Below, one piece after another: positions 47,395-56,694 of a DNA stretch of 64,000 nt; the stretch's first letter is position 1, and each line of letters starts with the position of its first letter. Below the pieces are notes generated by a model. The model was given only the letters and a program-made list of their open reading frames with translations. It searched no databases and had not been told where the DNA came from. Source of the DNA: a bacterium (GTDB lineage: Bacteria > Actinomycetota > Acidimicrobiia > Spongiisociales > ZC4RG35); the NCBI GenBank assembly GCA_028824015.1, contig JAPPFC010000017.1, forward strand, positions 205,945 through 269,944, written 5' to 3'. Made by a program: the position numbers and the translations under genes.

Positions 47395-49542
47395 ATGGAA
47401 GCGTCCATAGGCCGTCGCCCGGGGGAGGGACGTGAGATGACCGCCGGGACTGCGTTGGCCGGGCACGGGTCCCGGAAGGACGGCGCGGCCGGCTGTGGGA
47501 ACCTGCTGGACATCGAGAACCTGGCGGTGCGCTTCGAGTTGCCCTCCGAGACAGTCCGCGCGGTCAGCGGGGTGAGCCTCAGCGTGGCGCCGAGCGAGAC
47601 TTTTGCCCTGGTGGGTGAGTCCGGGTCGGGCAAGAGCGTCTCGATGCTGTCGGTGATGGGCCTTCTTCCCTCCCCGCCGGCGGTGGTGTCCGGTTCCATC
47701 CGCCTGGAGGGCCGGGAAGTTCTGGGCATGCCCGGGCGGCTCCTGAGAAGGTTCCGCGGTCGAGACGTGGCCATGGTTTTCCAAGAGCCCATGTCGTCGC
47801 TGAACCCGGTCCACCGGGTCGGCCGGCAGATCGGAGAGAGCCTGCGGATCCACCGGGGCGTCACCCGCTCGGAGGCCAGGCGGCAGGCCGTCCGTCTTCT
47901 GGACCGGGTCGGGATACCGTCGGCCGCCACCAGGGTTGACGACTACCCGCACGAGTTCTCGGGAGGCATGCGCCAGCGGGCCATGATCGCCATGGCCTTG
48001 GCGTGCGACCCGAAGCTGCTCATCGCCGACGAACCGACCACGGCCCTCGACGTGACCGTCCAGGCACAGATCGTGGACCTGGTCCGCGAACTGCAGGCCG
48101 AGTACCGCCTGGCAGTTGTGTGGATCACCCATGACCTGGGGGTGGTGGCCGAGATAGCCGACCGGGTCGCGGTGATGTACGCAGGGCGAATACTCGAAAC
48201 CGGCCAGGCGTCCGACCTCTACCGAGCCACCCGCCATCCCTACACGTCCGGGTTGCTCCGATCCATACCCCGGCTGGACCGGTCGGTCACCACCCGCCTG
48301 GCGGAGATTCCGGGGGCGCCCGTCCGGGTGGTCAGCGAGTTGGCGGCCTGTCCGTTCGACGACCGGTGCCCGCTGGCCGGTGAGGGCTGCCAGGACGCTC
48401 TCCCGGAACTGGAGGCGGTGGGGAGCGAAGGGCACCGCTCGGCCTGTATTCATCATCACCAGATGGGACCAGCGTCCTCGCTCTGGCCGGAGGGGACCGA
48501 AGCCGGTCACCAGGACGCCGACCAACAACCCGGCGACGTGGTCGTCTCGATCCGGGACCTCCAGGTCCACTTCCCGATTATCCGCGGCATGCGCGAGTCC
48601 CGCAAGAGGGCCATCCGGGCGGTGGACGGCGTGTCCCTCGACGTGGTGCGGGGCAAGACCTTGGGGATCGTGGGCGAGAGCGGGTGCGGGAAGACCACCC
48701 TGGGCCGGGCGATGGTGGCGCTGGTGCGGCCCACAGGGGGAACGATCGAGATCAACGGGGAGCCGATCAACCACCGGAGCGGCAGGCACAGGAAGGTGGT
48801 CCAGATGATCTTCCAGGACCCCTTCTCGGCCATGAACCCGGGCATGCGGGTGTCGGACGTGATCGCAGAGCCCCTCCGGATCCACCGGCTTGCGGACGCC
48901 GACGCCATCCGCGACCGGGTGACCGAACTGCTCGTCCAGGTGGGGCTGCCTCCCGACGCGGGTACCCGCTATCCGCATGAGTTCAGCGGCGGCCAGCGCC
49001 AGCGGATCGCCGTCGCCCGCGCCCTGGCTGCCGATCCCGAGGTGGTGGTGTGCGACGAGCCCGTGTCATCCCTGGACGTCTCGGTGCAGGCCCAGGTGAT
49101 CAACCTGCTGGCCGATCTGCAGGCGCGGACCGGGATGTCGATGGTCTTCATAGCCCACGACCTGGCGGTGGTGCGCCACGTCTCGCACGACGTAGGGGTC
49201 ATGTACCTCGGCGAAATCGTGGAGAAGGCGCCCCGGGACCAGCTATACGAGGACCCTCTTCACCCCTACACCAAGGCGCTCCTGGAGGCGGTGCCGGTTC
49301 CCGAGCCCGATTACGACACTACTCAGCGGACCAGGCTGGTCGGGGACGTGCCCAGCCCGGCGGATCCTCCGTCCGGGTGCCGTTTCCACACACGTTGCCC
49401 GGTGGCCGTCGAAGGGCTGTGCTCGTTGGTCAAGCCGGCGCTGGAAGAAGTGACTCCCGGGCGCTGGGTCTCCTGTCACCTGGTCAATCCGCCCGCCGCA
49501 CCGTCCGGGGTCTCACCAGGGCCAAAAGGGAGCAGGGGGTAG
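47395..49542 (+). CDS. Dipeptide/oligopeptide-type ABC ATP-binding protein (fused DppD-DppF)
   Basis: GESGSGKSVSML...FSGGMRQRAMIAMALACDPKLLIADEPTTALD and GESGCGKTTLGRA...FSGGQRQRIAVARALAADPEVVVCDEP. Confidence 0.93.
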   Translation: MEASIGRRPGEGREMTAGTALAGHGSRKDGAAGCGNLLDIENLAVRFELPSETVRAVSGVSLSVAPSETFALVGESGSGKSVSMLSVMGLLPSPPAVVSGSIRLEGREVLGMPGRLLRRFRGRDVAMVFQEPMSSLNPVHRVGRQIGESLRIHRGVTRSEARRQAVRLLDRVGIPSAATRVDDYPHEFSGGMRQRAMIAMALACDPKLLIADEPTTALDVTVQAQIVDLVRELQAEYRLAVVWITHDLGVVAEIADRVAVMYAGRILETGQASDLYRATRHPYTSGLLRSIPRLDRSVTTRLAEIPGAPVRVVSELAACPFDDRCPLAGEGCQDALPELEAVGSEGHRSACIHHHQMGPASSLWPEGTEAGHQDADQQPGDVVVSIRDLQVHFPIIRGMRESRKRAIRAVDGVSLDVVRGKTLGIVGESGCGKTTLGRAMVALVRPTGGTIEINGEPINHRSGRHRKVVQMIFQDPFSAMNPGMRVSDVIAEPLRIHRLADADAIRDRVTELLVQVGLPPDAGTRYPHEFSGGQRQRIAVARALAADPEVVVCDEPVSSLDVSVQAQVINLLADLQARTGMSMVFIAHDLAVVRHVSHDVGVMYLGEIVEKAPRDQLYEDPLHPYTKALLEAVPVPEPDYDTTQRTRLVGDVPSPADPPSGCRFHTRCPVAVEGLCSLVKPALEEVTPGRWVSCHLVNPPAAPSGVSPGPKGSRG

Positions 49543-49682
49543 CATTCACCCAGATTGTTGATGGCCACGGCTGATCCCGGTAGCCAAATCCCGGGTAGGC
49601 TGTTTTCAGCTAAGGAATTCCATCCATCGGTAAGAAGAACCCCTCCAAATCGCTGGCGGGGAAGAGAAAGGGGAAACGAAAA

Positions 49683-51461
49683 ATGACGAGAGTGAAGAGA
49701 TTCAAGTGGGCAGTCCTTCTGGTTGCGCTCGCGCTGGTGGTCGTCGGATGCGGCGATGACGAGGCCGAGGAGGAGCCGGTAGCCACCACGGCCGCGCCGG
49801 CCACCACGGCCGCGCCGGAGCCGGCCGACGAACCGGACGAGCCCGCACCGGCGCCGGCCGACGATGAGGACGAGCCGGAGCCGGAGACCACAACCACCAC
49901 CGCGGCGCCGCCCCCACCGCCGGAACCGGTCACGGTCAGGGCTGCGATCACCGGGGACGAGGGAACCCTCAACCCCTACACCTACATCAGCGGCTTCCCC
50001 GGATGGAACATCCTGATGCTCCAGTACGACTCCTTGATGCAGCTTGACGCCGCCGGGGTCCCCCAGCCCTGGCTGGCCTCGAGCGTCAGCGTCAGCGACG
50101 ACCTCACCGAGTGGTCGGTGACCCTGGTGGAGGGCGTGACCTTCCACGACGGTGAGCCCCTGACCTCCGACGACGTGGCCTTCAGCGTCGAGTTCTATAC
50201 CACCAACCCCGAGGCGAGCCGCTTCGCACGCGACTTCAGGGGAGTGGCGGACGTGGTAGTTCACGATGACTACAGCGTCACCTTCGTTCTCGAGAGTGCC
50301 AACCCCGGATTCGACGTCGTGGCGCTGGCCGACGCTCCCATCATCCCCCGCCACATTTGGGAGTCGGTGGATATTCCGTCGGAGCACGATTTCGGCGGTA
50401 CCAACATCGGTTCCGGTCCGTACATTCTGACCGAAATCGCGCCGGACCAGAGCTACCGCTTCGCGGCCAATCCCAACTATTTCCGGGGCGCCCCGGCGGT
50501 CGACGAACTGGTGCTGATCATCTTCGCCGACGACGCCGGAGCCCAGGCGGCCATCCGGACCGGGGAAGTGGACGTGATCTTCGAGCGGATACCTCCGGAG
50601 CAGATCGATCTGCTGGACGCCCAGGATCCCCTGGACGTCATCCTCGGACCCGAGTTCGCCACCCAGATGATCAACTACGACGCATCGCTCCGTCCGTTCG
50701 ACGATGTTGCGGTCCGCCAGGCCATCAACATGGCCATGGACCGCCAGGACATCGTCGACACCGTGTATCTCGGAGCGGCCACGGTGGGGAGCCCCGGCTG
50801 GATCCATCCGGGGCACTCGGTCTACAACCCCGGGATCGAAGTCGACGTGTACGACCCGGCCGCGGCCAACGCCCTGCTGGACGGCGCCGGTTACGCCGAC
50901 AGCGACGGCGACGGCGTCCGCGAGTTCGACGGACAGCCCATGTCCTTCGAGATCATCACCAACGCCTCCGACTCGCTGCGTCTGCGGATCGCCGAGTTGA
51001 CGGTCGAGATGCTGGCCGCCATCGGCATAAAGACCGAGGTGTTGCCGGTCGACACCGCAGTCTGGGAGAACGCCGTGTGGCCCGGTTTCGACGTGAACAA
51101 CGGCCGCAACTACCAGATCGCCATGTGGGGATGGTCGCCTCCCGTGCAGGCCGACCCGCTGCGGCTTCCCTGGTTGGTCCACAGTTCGCTGGACAGAGGA
51201 TTCCTCAACCTGACCGGCTACGGCAACGCCGAGATGGACGAACTCTCCGAGGCGCTGGCCGTGGAGCCCGATCCGGCGGAGCGGAAGGCGATCCTGGGCC
51301 GTATGCAGGAGATAATCGCCGAAGACCTGCCCTTCGTGCTGCTGCTCTATCCGGATGGTGCGTACGTCTACGACTCGAGCGTCTACGCCGATTGGGAGTT
51401 CATCGCCGGCCAGGGCATCGTGAGCAAGCTGTCGCTGCTCCCGCCCTCCGCGCGGCCGTAG
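49683..51461 (+). CDS. SBP family 5 (peptide/nickel-type) ABC substrate-binding lipoprotein
   Basis: ALVVVGCGDDE lipobox, acidic/TTA/Pro linker; EGVTFHDGEPLTSDDVAFSVEF; VRQAINMAMDRQDIVD. Confidence 0.92.
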   Translation: MTRVKRFKWAVLLVALALVVVGCGDDEAEEEPVATTAAPATTAAPEPADEPDEPAPAPADDEDEPEPETTTTTAAPPPPPEPVTVRAAITGDEGTLNPYTYISGFPGWNILMLQYDSLMQLDAAGVPQPWLASSVSVSDDLTEWSVTLVEGVTFHDGEPLTSDDVAFSVEFYTTNPEASRFARDFRGVADVVVHDDYSVTFVLESANPGFDVVALADAPIIPRHIWESVDIPSEHDFGGTNIGSGPYILTEIAPDQSYRFAANPNYFRGAPAVDELVLIIFADDAGAQAAIRTGEVDVIFERIPPEQIDLLDAQDPLDVILGPEFATQMINYDASLRPFDDVAVRQAINMAMDRQDIVDTVYLGAATVGSPGWIHPGHSVYNPGIEVDVYDPAAANALLDGAGYADSDGDGVREFDGQPMSFEIITNASDSLRLRIAELTVEMLAAIGIKTEVLPVDTAVWENAVWPGFDVNNGRNYQIAMWGWSPPVQADPLRLPWLVHSSLDRGFLNLTGYGNAEMDELSEALAVEPDPAERKAILGRMQEIIAEDLPFVLLLYPDGAYVYDSSVYADWEFIAGQGIVSKLSLLPPSARP

Positions 51462-51485
51462 GAGGACAACCGAACAATGACGGCT

Positions 51486-51532
51486 GGTGGTAGCCCGCCG
51501 CCCGATGACACGTCGCGTGTCGGGCTACCACC
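51486..51532. other. Strong intercistronic hairpin (12-bp perfect stem plus 5-bp apical stem)
   Basis: GGTGGTAGCCCG (51486-51497) / CGGGCTACCACC (51521-51532); inner ACACG-tcg-CGTGT. Confidence 0.85.
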
Positions 51533-51589
51533 CCACAGTGGGTTGACCAGGCCGCCCCGGGGTTCGGGGAAGGCCGCGGTTCGGAACAG

Positions 51590-52573
51590 GTGGAAGCCTT
51601 GACGAGGCGCATCGACCTCCGCCGGGTGGCCCAGTACGGGGTGGTCGTGGTAGTGGCGGTCACGCTCAACTTCCTGCTGCCCCGCCTGATGCCGGGCAAT
51701 CCGCTCGCCCTGATCGCCGGAGTGGATGTCGGCATGCTGGCGCCGGAGCAACGGGCCGAGATCGTCGCCCGGGTCGGCCTGGACGCTCCCATGTGGGTGC
51801 AGTACCTGCGTTATTGGGGTGACATCTTCACCGGCGACTTCGGGTTCTCGTTCCGGTCCAGCCGTCCCATCGTCGACATGATCCTGGAGAGGCTTCCCTG
51901 GACGCTCCTGATCACCGGCCTGTCGCTGGTGGTTTCGGCGGTCGTGGGTGTGTTGCTGGGCGCTCTCTCGGCCTGGCGGAGAGGCACCAAGGGCGACCTG
52001 AGCATGCTCTCGGGGATGATCTCGATCGAGTCGTTGCCCTCGTTCTGGCTGGGCATGGTCCTGGTCTCCCTCTTCGCCGTCCAATGGGGTCTCCTACCGT
52101 CCTTCGGGGCGGTGACCCCTGCATCGGACTTGGAGGGCTGGGCGCATGTGTGGGACATCATCAGCCACGCCATCCTGCCGGTGACCGCCCTGTCGATCGT
52201 GGGCACTCCGGGTGTCTACATGACAATGCGCTATTCGATGCTGGAAACCCTGGGAGAGGACTACATCCGCACCGCCCGGGCGAAAGGCGCCGGAGAGCGG
52301 CGGGTACTGTTCGGGCATGTGGCCCGCAACACCATCGCTCCGGTGATAACGGTCCTCGCCATCCGCTTGGGCTTTGCCTTCGGAGGCACGGTGATCATCG
52401 AGACGGTGTTCTCCTACCCGGGACTCGGCCGCCTGGTCTTCGAGGCGGTGGCGGGACGTGACTATCCCGTGATGCAGGCGGCGTTCCTGGTGTTCACGGC
52501 GGCGATACTGGTCGCAAACTTGGCGGCCGACCTCTTGTATCCCCTCATCGACCCCAGAAGCAGGACATCATGA
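51590..52573 (+). CDS. ABC permease (DppB-like)
   Basis: Binding-protein-dependent permease; LGEDYIRTARAKGAGERRVLFGHVARN EAA loop. Confidence 0.92.
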   Translation: MEALTRRIDLRRVAQYGVVVVVAVTLNFLLPRLMPGNPLALIAGVDVGMLAPEQRAEIVARVGLDAPMWVQYLRYWGDIFTGDFGFSFRSSRPIVDMILERLPWTLLITGLSLVVSAVVGVLLGALSAWRRGTKGDLSMLSGMISIESLPSFWLGMVLVSLFAVQWGLLPSFGAVTPASDLEGWAHVWDIISHAILPVTALSIVGTPGVYMTMRYSMLETLGEDYIRTARAKGAGERRVLFGHVARNTIAPVITVLAIRLGFAFGGTVIIETVFSYPGLGRLVFEAVAGRDYPVMQAAFLVFTAAILVANLAADLLYPLIDPRSRTS

Positions 52574-53436
52574 CGGCCACCGGCGGTGAAGACCGGGCCA
52601 TTAGGCGGGCGGTACGCCGTCGTTCCCGGCTCCCCACCATCCTGGGGGTGGCGGGACTGGTGATCGTCGGCGCCTTGGTGGTGACGGCGGTGTTCGCTCC
52701 CTGGCTGGCGCCGTATGACCCGACCGAGCGGATCGCGCGGCCGTTCCTGTTCCCCAGCGCCGAGCATCCCCTGGGCACCAACGACGTCGGACACGACCTC
52801 CTGTCCGAGATCATCTTTGGGTCTCGGGTGTCCCTGATGGTGGGGCTGGTGGCGGCCACCGTGGCCCTGCTGATCGGTACCACTGTGGGCGTGATAGCCG
52901 GCTATTACCCCAAGCGGCTGGGGTCGACCCTGATGCGGGGCGTCGACGTGATCCTCATCCTGCCGTTCCTCCCCCTGCTGATCGTGCTGGCGGCCTACCT
53001 GGGGAGAAGCCTCCTGAACACCATCCTGGTGATCGGGTTTTTGATCTGGGCGGAGCCGGCCCGGATCATCCGATCCCAGGTCCTCTCCCTCCGCTCGCGG
53101 GAGTACGTGTTGGCCGCCCGTTCGATGGGCGCACCCGACCGGTGGACGATCATCCGGCACATCGTCCCCCGTACGGCCCTTCTGGCCACGGGCTCGTTCG
53201 TCCGGGCGGTCTCCGGGGCGATCCTGCTCGAAGCTGCCCTCAGCTTCCTGGGCCTGGGCGACCCCATCCAGAAGAGCTGGGGCTCGACGCTCTACTGGGC
53301 ACAGACCCGGGGGGCCTTCCTGACCCCGGCCTGGAAGTGGTGGGTGCTGCCGCCGGGCATCCTGATCATGCTGGCGTCGCTCGGGTTCGCCCTGATCGCG
53401 TTCTCGCTCGAGGAGCGGATCAATCCGCGGCTGTAG
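52570..53436 (+). CDS. ABC permease (DppC-like)
   Basis: HPLGTNDVGHDLLSEIIFGSRVSLMVG; SREYVLAARSMGAPDRWTIIRHIVP. Confidence 0.92.
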   Translation: MTATGGEDRAIRRAVRRRSRLPTILGVAGLVIVGALVVTAVFAPWLAPYDPTERIARPFLFPSAEHPLGTNDVGHDLLSEIIFGSRVSLMVGLVAATVALLIGTTVGVIAGYYPKRLGSTLMRGVDVILILPFLPLLIVLAAYLGRSLLNTILVIGFLIWAEPARIIRSQVLSLRSREYVLAARSMGAPDRWTIIRHIVPRTALLATGSFVRAVSGAILLEAALSFLGLGDPIQKSWGSTLYWAQTRGAFLTPAWKWWVLPPGILIMLASLGFALIAFSLEERINPRL

Positions 53437-53466
53437 TCGGCGGCTGCAGGTGCGGGAACCCGGCTC

Positions 53467-54102
53467 TTGAGCCTCCCGGTCGAACCTCGTCTATACGGTG
53501 TGGGAGCAGGGCATCGGGGGGTGCTGGTTTGGCGGTGGGGGACTCCTGTGTCGGTGCTCTCCTCGGCGCCGGTGGGCGGGGGGCCGCGTTTGGTGCAGTG
53601 GGCGCTCAACATCGGCGTCCGGTCGGACTACGACCGCACCGACCTCTCCGAGCACGCCCGGGAGGTTGCGGCGGGACTGGACGTGCGGGGACCGGGCGTT
53701 GCGATGTTCACCGCCGTGGACCTGAGCCGCCGGCAACGCTGCGAGTCCGGAGGGGTGACGGTCGACGCCACCGTCGGGATCAGTCATCCCACCTGGGCCG
53801 CCGAGATTCCCGACACGGAGGAACGGATCTTCCCGGGCACCATCAACCTGGTGGTGCAGGTGCCGGTCGCCCTCGATCCGGGAGCCGCGGTCAACGCGGT
53901 GGTGACGGCCACCGAGGCCAAGACGCAGGCACTGGCGGCCCGCGGTGTGCCGGGAACGGGCACCGCCACCGACGCGGTCGCCATCGTGTGTCCCGCAGGG
54001 ATCGCTGCGGAACGGTTCGCCGGCCCCAGGTCGCAGTGGGGTTCAAGGATCGGCCACGCCGTCTACCGGGCGGTGTGGTCTGGCGCCAGACCACGGGAGT
54101 GA
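53467..54102 (+). CDS. cbiZ: Adenosylcobinamide amidohydrolase (CbiZ)-like protein
   Basis: ALNIGVRSDYDRTD, PGTINLVVQVPVALDPGAAVNAVVTATEAKTQALAARGVPG..TGTATDAVAIVCP. TTG start assumed; GTG at 53500 is an alternative. Confidence 0.78.
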   Translation: MSLPVEPRLYGVGAGHRGVLVWRWGTPVSVLSSAPVGGGPRLVQWALNIGVRSDYDRTDLSEHAREVAAGLDVRGPGVAMFTAVDLSRRQRCESGGVTVDATVGISHPTWAAEIPDTEERIFPGTINLVVQVPVALDPGAAVNAVVTATEAKTQALAARGVPGTGTATDAVAIVCPAGIAAERFAGPRSQWGSRIGHAVYRAVWSGARPRE

Positions 54103-54309
54103 CCGTTTCGACGGAAGGACAGAGGCCATCCTGGAATGCCCTCGATAGGCCTCAGTAGCACGATGACGGCGCCTGCCGTCCCGATCATCCCGGTTTAGAG
54201 GGTCCTGTGGCAGTGTGGAGGCGACATCTGTCGTCGGTTTGCCACAGGCTGTGAAAAAAGCTGCGGTCGGGAGATTGATCTTGTCCCACCCCCATTCCAT
54301 ACTGGTACG

Positions 54310-54465
54310 AGCCAAAGCACTGAGACCGTCCGCCCAGGCGCCGCCCGGACCGCGTCGAGGGATCAGATCGACCTAATCAGAGAGCCCTGTCCCAGGCTGG
54401 ACAGAGCTGTTCAACCCATGGACTGGTGGTGGTGGGGGAGGGAGCCCGAAGGGGGCCCCTTTTTT
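54310..54465 (+). ncRNA. Candidate structured small RNA ending in a T-run terminator
   Basis: -35 TTGATC (54275) - 17 nt - CATACT (54298); hairpins GTCCG/CGGAC, GTCGA/TCGAC, AGC-c-CTGTCC/GGACAG-a-GCT, then terminator hairpin and T6. Confidence 0.4.
54440..54465 (+). terminator. Rho-independent terminator candidate
   Basis: GGG-a-GCCC-gaagg-GGGC-CCC followed by TTTTTT. Confidence 0.6.
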
Positions 54466-54628
54466 CGCGACTTTCCCGTCGCGTTCAATAGGTTATTTCT
54501 TGACCGCCCGGCCCGGATCACCCGCCCCGGTCGCTCCCGCTGTCGTTGCACTCAGGAACAGTTCAGCCTAAGCAGAGACATCAAGCCGGATCTGGACCGT
54601 TCACGGCGGGAGCGGCCATGCAGCACCG

Positions 54629-55579
54629 CTATCCGCGGGTGATGATCCCGATCTCGACCAGTTGGCGGTCGGTCAGGCGCCAGCCGGCGCCCTCGGAATT
54701 GGTGACGACCTGCTCCGGTGAGCTGGCGCCGGGGATGACTGTGGAGACGTCAGGTTGGGCGGCCAGCCAGCTGATGGCCAGTTCGATCAGGGTCCGGCCG
54801 TGGTCGGCCGCGTACTCACCGAGCCTGTCAACTATGTCGAGGCTCCGGTGGCTCATGAAGCCGCGGTCGGATGTGGCCGGGTCGTTTCGGATCCAGTCCA
54901 TCCGCGAGCCCTTGGGGGGCTCCTTTCCCCGTTGGTATTTCCCGGTCAGCACGCCGCTGGCGAGCGGGCAGTACGGCATCACGGAAAGGCCGTTGCGGGC
55001 GCAGGCGGGAATGACTTCTCTCTCGACCTCGCGGGCCAGGAGGCTGTAGTGATTCTGGGCGCTCACGAAGCGAGGGATCCCGCTTCGCGTGCTCACCGCG
55101 GCTGCCTGGTCTATCTGGGGGCCGGTGAAGTTCGAGCACCCGATCTCGCGAACCTTGCCCTGTTCGACCAGGCGGTGCAACGCCTCGAGAGTCTCCTCGA
55201 TCGGGACCGTGGGATCCGGGGTGTGCATCTGGTACAGGTCGATGTAATCGGTCTCCAGCCGACGGAGGCTGTCCTCGACCGCCAGGGCGATCCATCGGGC
55301 GCTTCCCCCTGACTGGGCGTCGTTCATCATCATGTGTCCGAACTTGGTTCCCACAACCACCTCGTCACGTCTGCCACGGAGCGCTGCGCCCAGATACTCC
55401 TCGGACAGTCCCTTGTTCCCGTAGATGTCGGCGGTGTCGAAAAAGGTGATTCCCTGTTCGAGCGCGGTGAGGACGACTGCTTCGGTCTGCTTCTTGTCGA
55501 GTCGGGCGCCGAAGTTGTTGCAGCCCAGACCGACCTTCGAAACCCGAAGACTTCCTATGAAACCGGTGCGCATCGTCAT
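54629..55579 (-). CDS. Aldo/keto reductase
   Basis: FFDTADIYGNKGLSEEYLGAAL; TDYIDLYQMHTPDPTVPIEETLEAL; REIGCSNF. Confidence 0.93.
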   Translation of the reverse strand: MTMRTGFIGSLRVSKVGLGCNNFGARLDKKQTEAVVLTALEQGITFFDTADIYGNKGLSEEYLGAALRGRRDEVVVGTKFGHMMMNDAQSGGSARWIALAVEDSLRRLETDYIDLYQMHTPDPTVPIEETLEALHRLVEQGKVREIGCSNFTGPQIDQAAAVSTRSGIPRFVSAQNHYSLLAREVEREVIPACARNGLSVMPYCPLASGVLTGKYQRGKEPPKGSRMDWIRNDPATSDRGFMSHRSLDIVDRLGEYAADHGRTLIELAISWLAAQPDVSTVIPGASSPEQVVTNSEGAGWRLTDRQLVEIGIITRG

Positions 55580-55713
55580 CTCATCTCTCCAGGGACCCCG
55601 GTGGGTAGCTCAATCCGGAGTTCCCTTGTCCCGTTCACTCCATCAGAGCATACGCCGACCCGGTCGGCATAGCCGTGCCGGGAGGGCGATCGTCCCCGCC
55701 TCTCGCCGCCCGA

Positions 55714-56691
55714 TCATCGCAGGCGGGGGATGACCTCGGTTCCTAGCAGGTCGATGCTCTCCATCCAGCGGTCGAAGGAGAGCCGCAGGTCGAACACCAG
55801 GTGATCGACCCCCACCTCCGGGAACTTGGCGGTGGCGGCCACCACCTGGTCGGGGTCGCCGGCGATCAGCGACCCCTCGATGTCCCGGGCGGTCTCGAAC
55901 CGACCCGACGGAGGCTTCACCCACCACTTCCCGCGGGCGTTGGCCCAGGCCAGGAGGCCTTCGATAGACGTGCCGGCCATGGCCTCCTCGGTGGTCTCGG
56001 CGATACTGGTGGGAGGTATGCAGGCCACGGTCGGCATCGGGCGGCCGTTCTCGTCGGTGAGCCTTTGCATCTGGGCCACCCGCTTGGCGATGGTGGGGAG
56101 GGTGATGCGTCCCGGCATCCAGCCGCTGCAGTAGGTGGCCGCCCGTCGAGCCGAGGCGGGAGTGGCCCCGCCGTACCAGAAGGGAATGGGACTGGCGGGA
56201 TGGGGGCGGATGGTGACGTCCTCGAAGCGGTAGTGGTCGTCTCGGTAGGTGACGTTGTCCTCGGACAGCACCCGGGAGAGGATCCGGGCATTGGACTCCA
56301 CCAACTCCGGACGGAACACCCCGGTTATCCCCACCGCTTCGAATTCGAAGTCGTAGCCGCCCGCTCCCCAGGCGGTGATGAGCCGCCCGCTCCCCACCAG
56401 GGAGTCCACCGAAGCCAGGGTGGCCGCCACCACCAGGGGATGGCGATAGGGGATCAGGGTGCCGGTCCCCAGCTTGATCGAGGAGGTGACCGCACCCACC
56501 GCGGTCAGGACCGTCAGGGGTTCCAGGAAGGACCGGTTGGGAGCTTCGAACTCCCCATGGGGCTCGAACATGAGGTGGTCTCTCACCCACACCGAGTCAA
56601 ATCCCAGTTCCTCGGCTCTCCTTGCCCCATCCCAGATCATGTCGCGGTCGGTGTGACGACCGAAATGGGGCAGCAACAATCCGAATTCCAT
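55714..56691 (-). CDS. LLM class (F420/FMN-type luciferase-like) oxidoreductase
   Basis: MEFGLLLPHFG ... ELGFDSVWVRDHLMF ... LGTGTLIPYRHPLVVAATLASVD. Confidence 0.9.
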   Translation of the reverse strand: MEFGLLLPHFGRHTDRDMIWDGARRAEELGFDSVWVRDHLMFEPHGEFEAPNRSFLEPLTVLTAVGAVTSSIKLGTGTLIPYRHPLVVAATLASVDSLVGSGRLITAWGAGGYDFEFEAVGITGVFRPELVESNARILSRVLSEDNVTYRDDHYRFEDVTIRPHPASPIPFWYGGATPASARRAATYCSGWMPGRITLPTIAKRVAQMQRLTDENGRPMPTVACIPPTSIAETTEEAMAGTSIEGLLAWANARGKWWVKPPSGRFETARDIEGSLIAGDPDQVVAATAKFPEVGVDHLVFDLRLSFDRWMESIDLLGTEVIPRLR

Positions 56692-56694
56692 GGC

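Noticed and set aside
49476-51182. 568-aa minus-strand ORF
   Set aside because: Antisense shadow of the SBP_5 gene.
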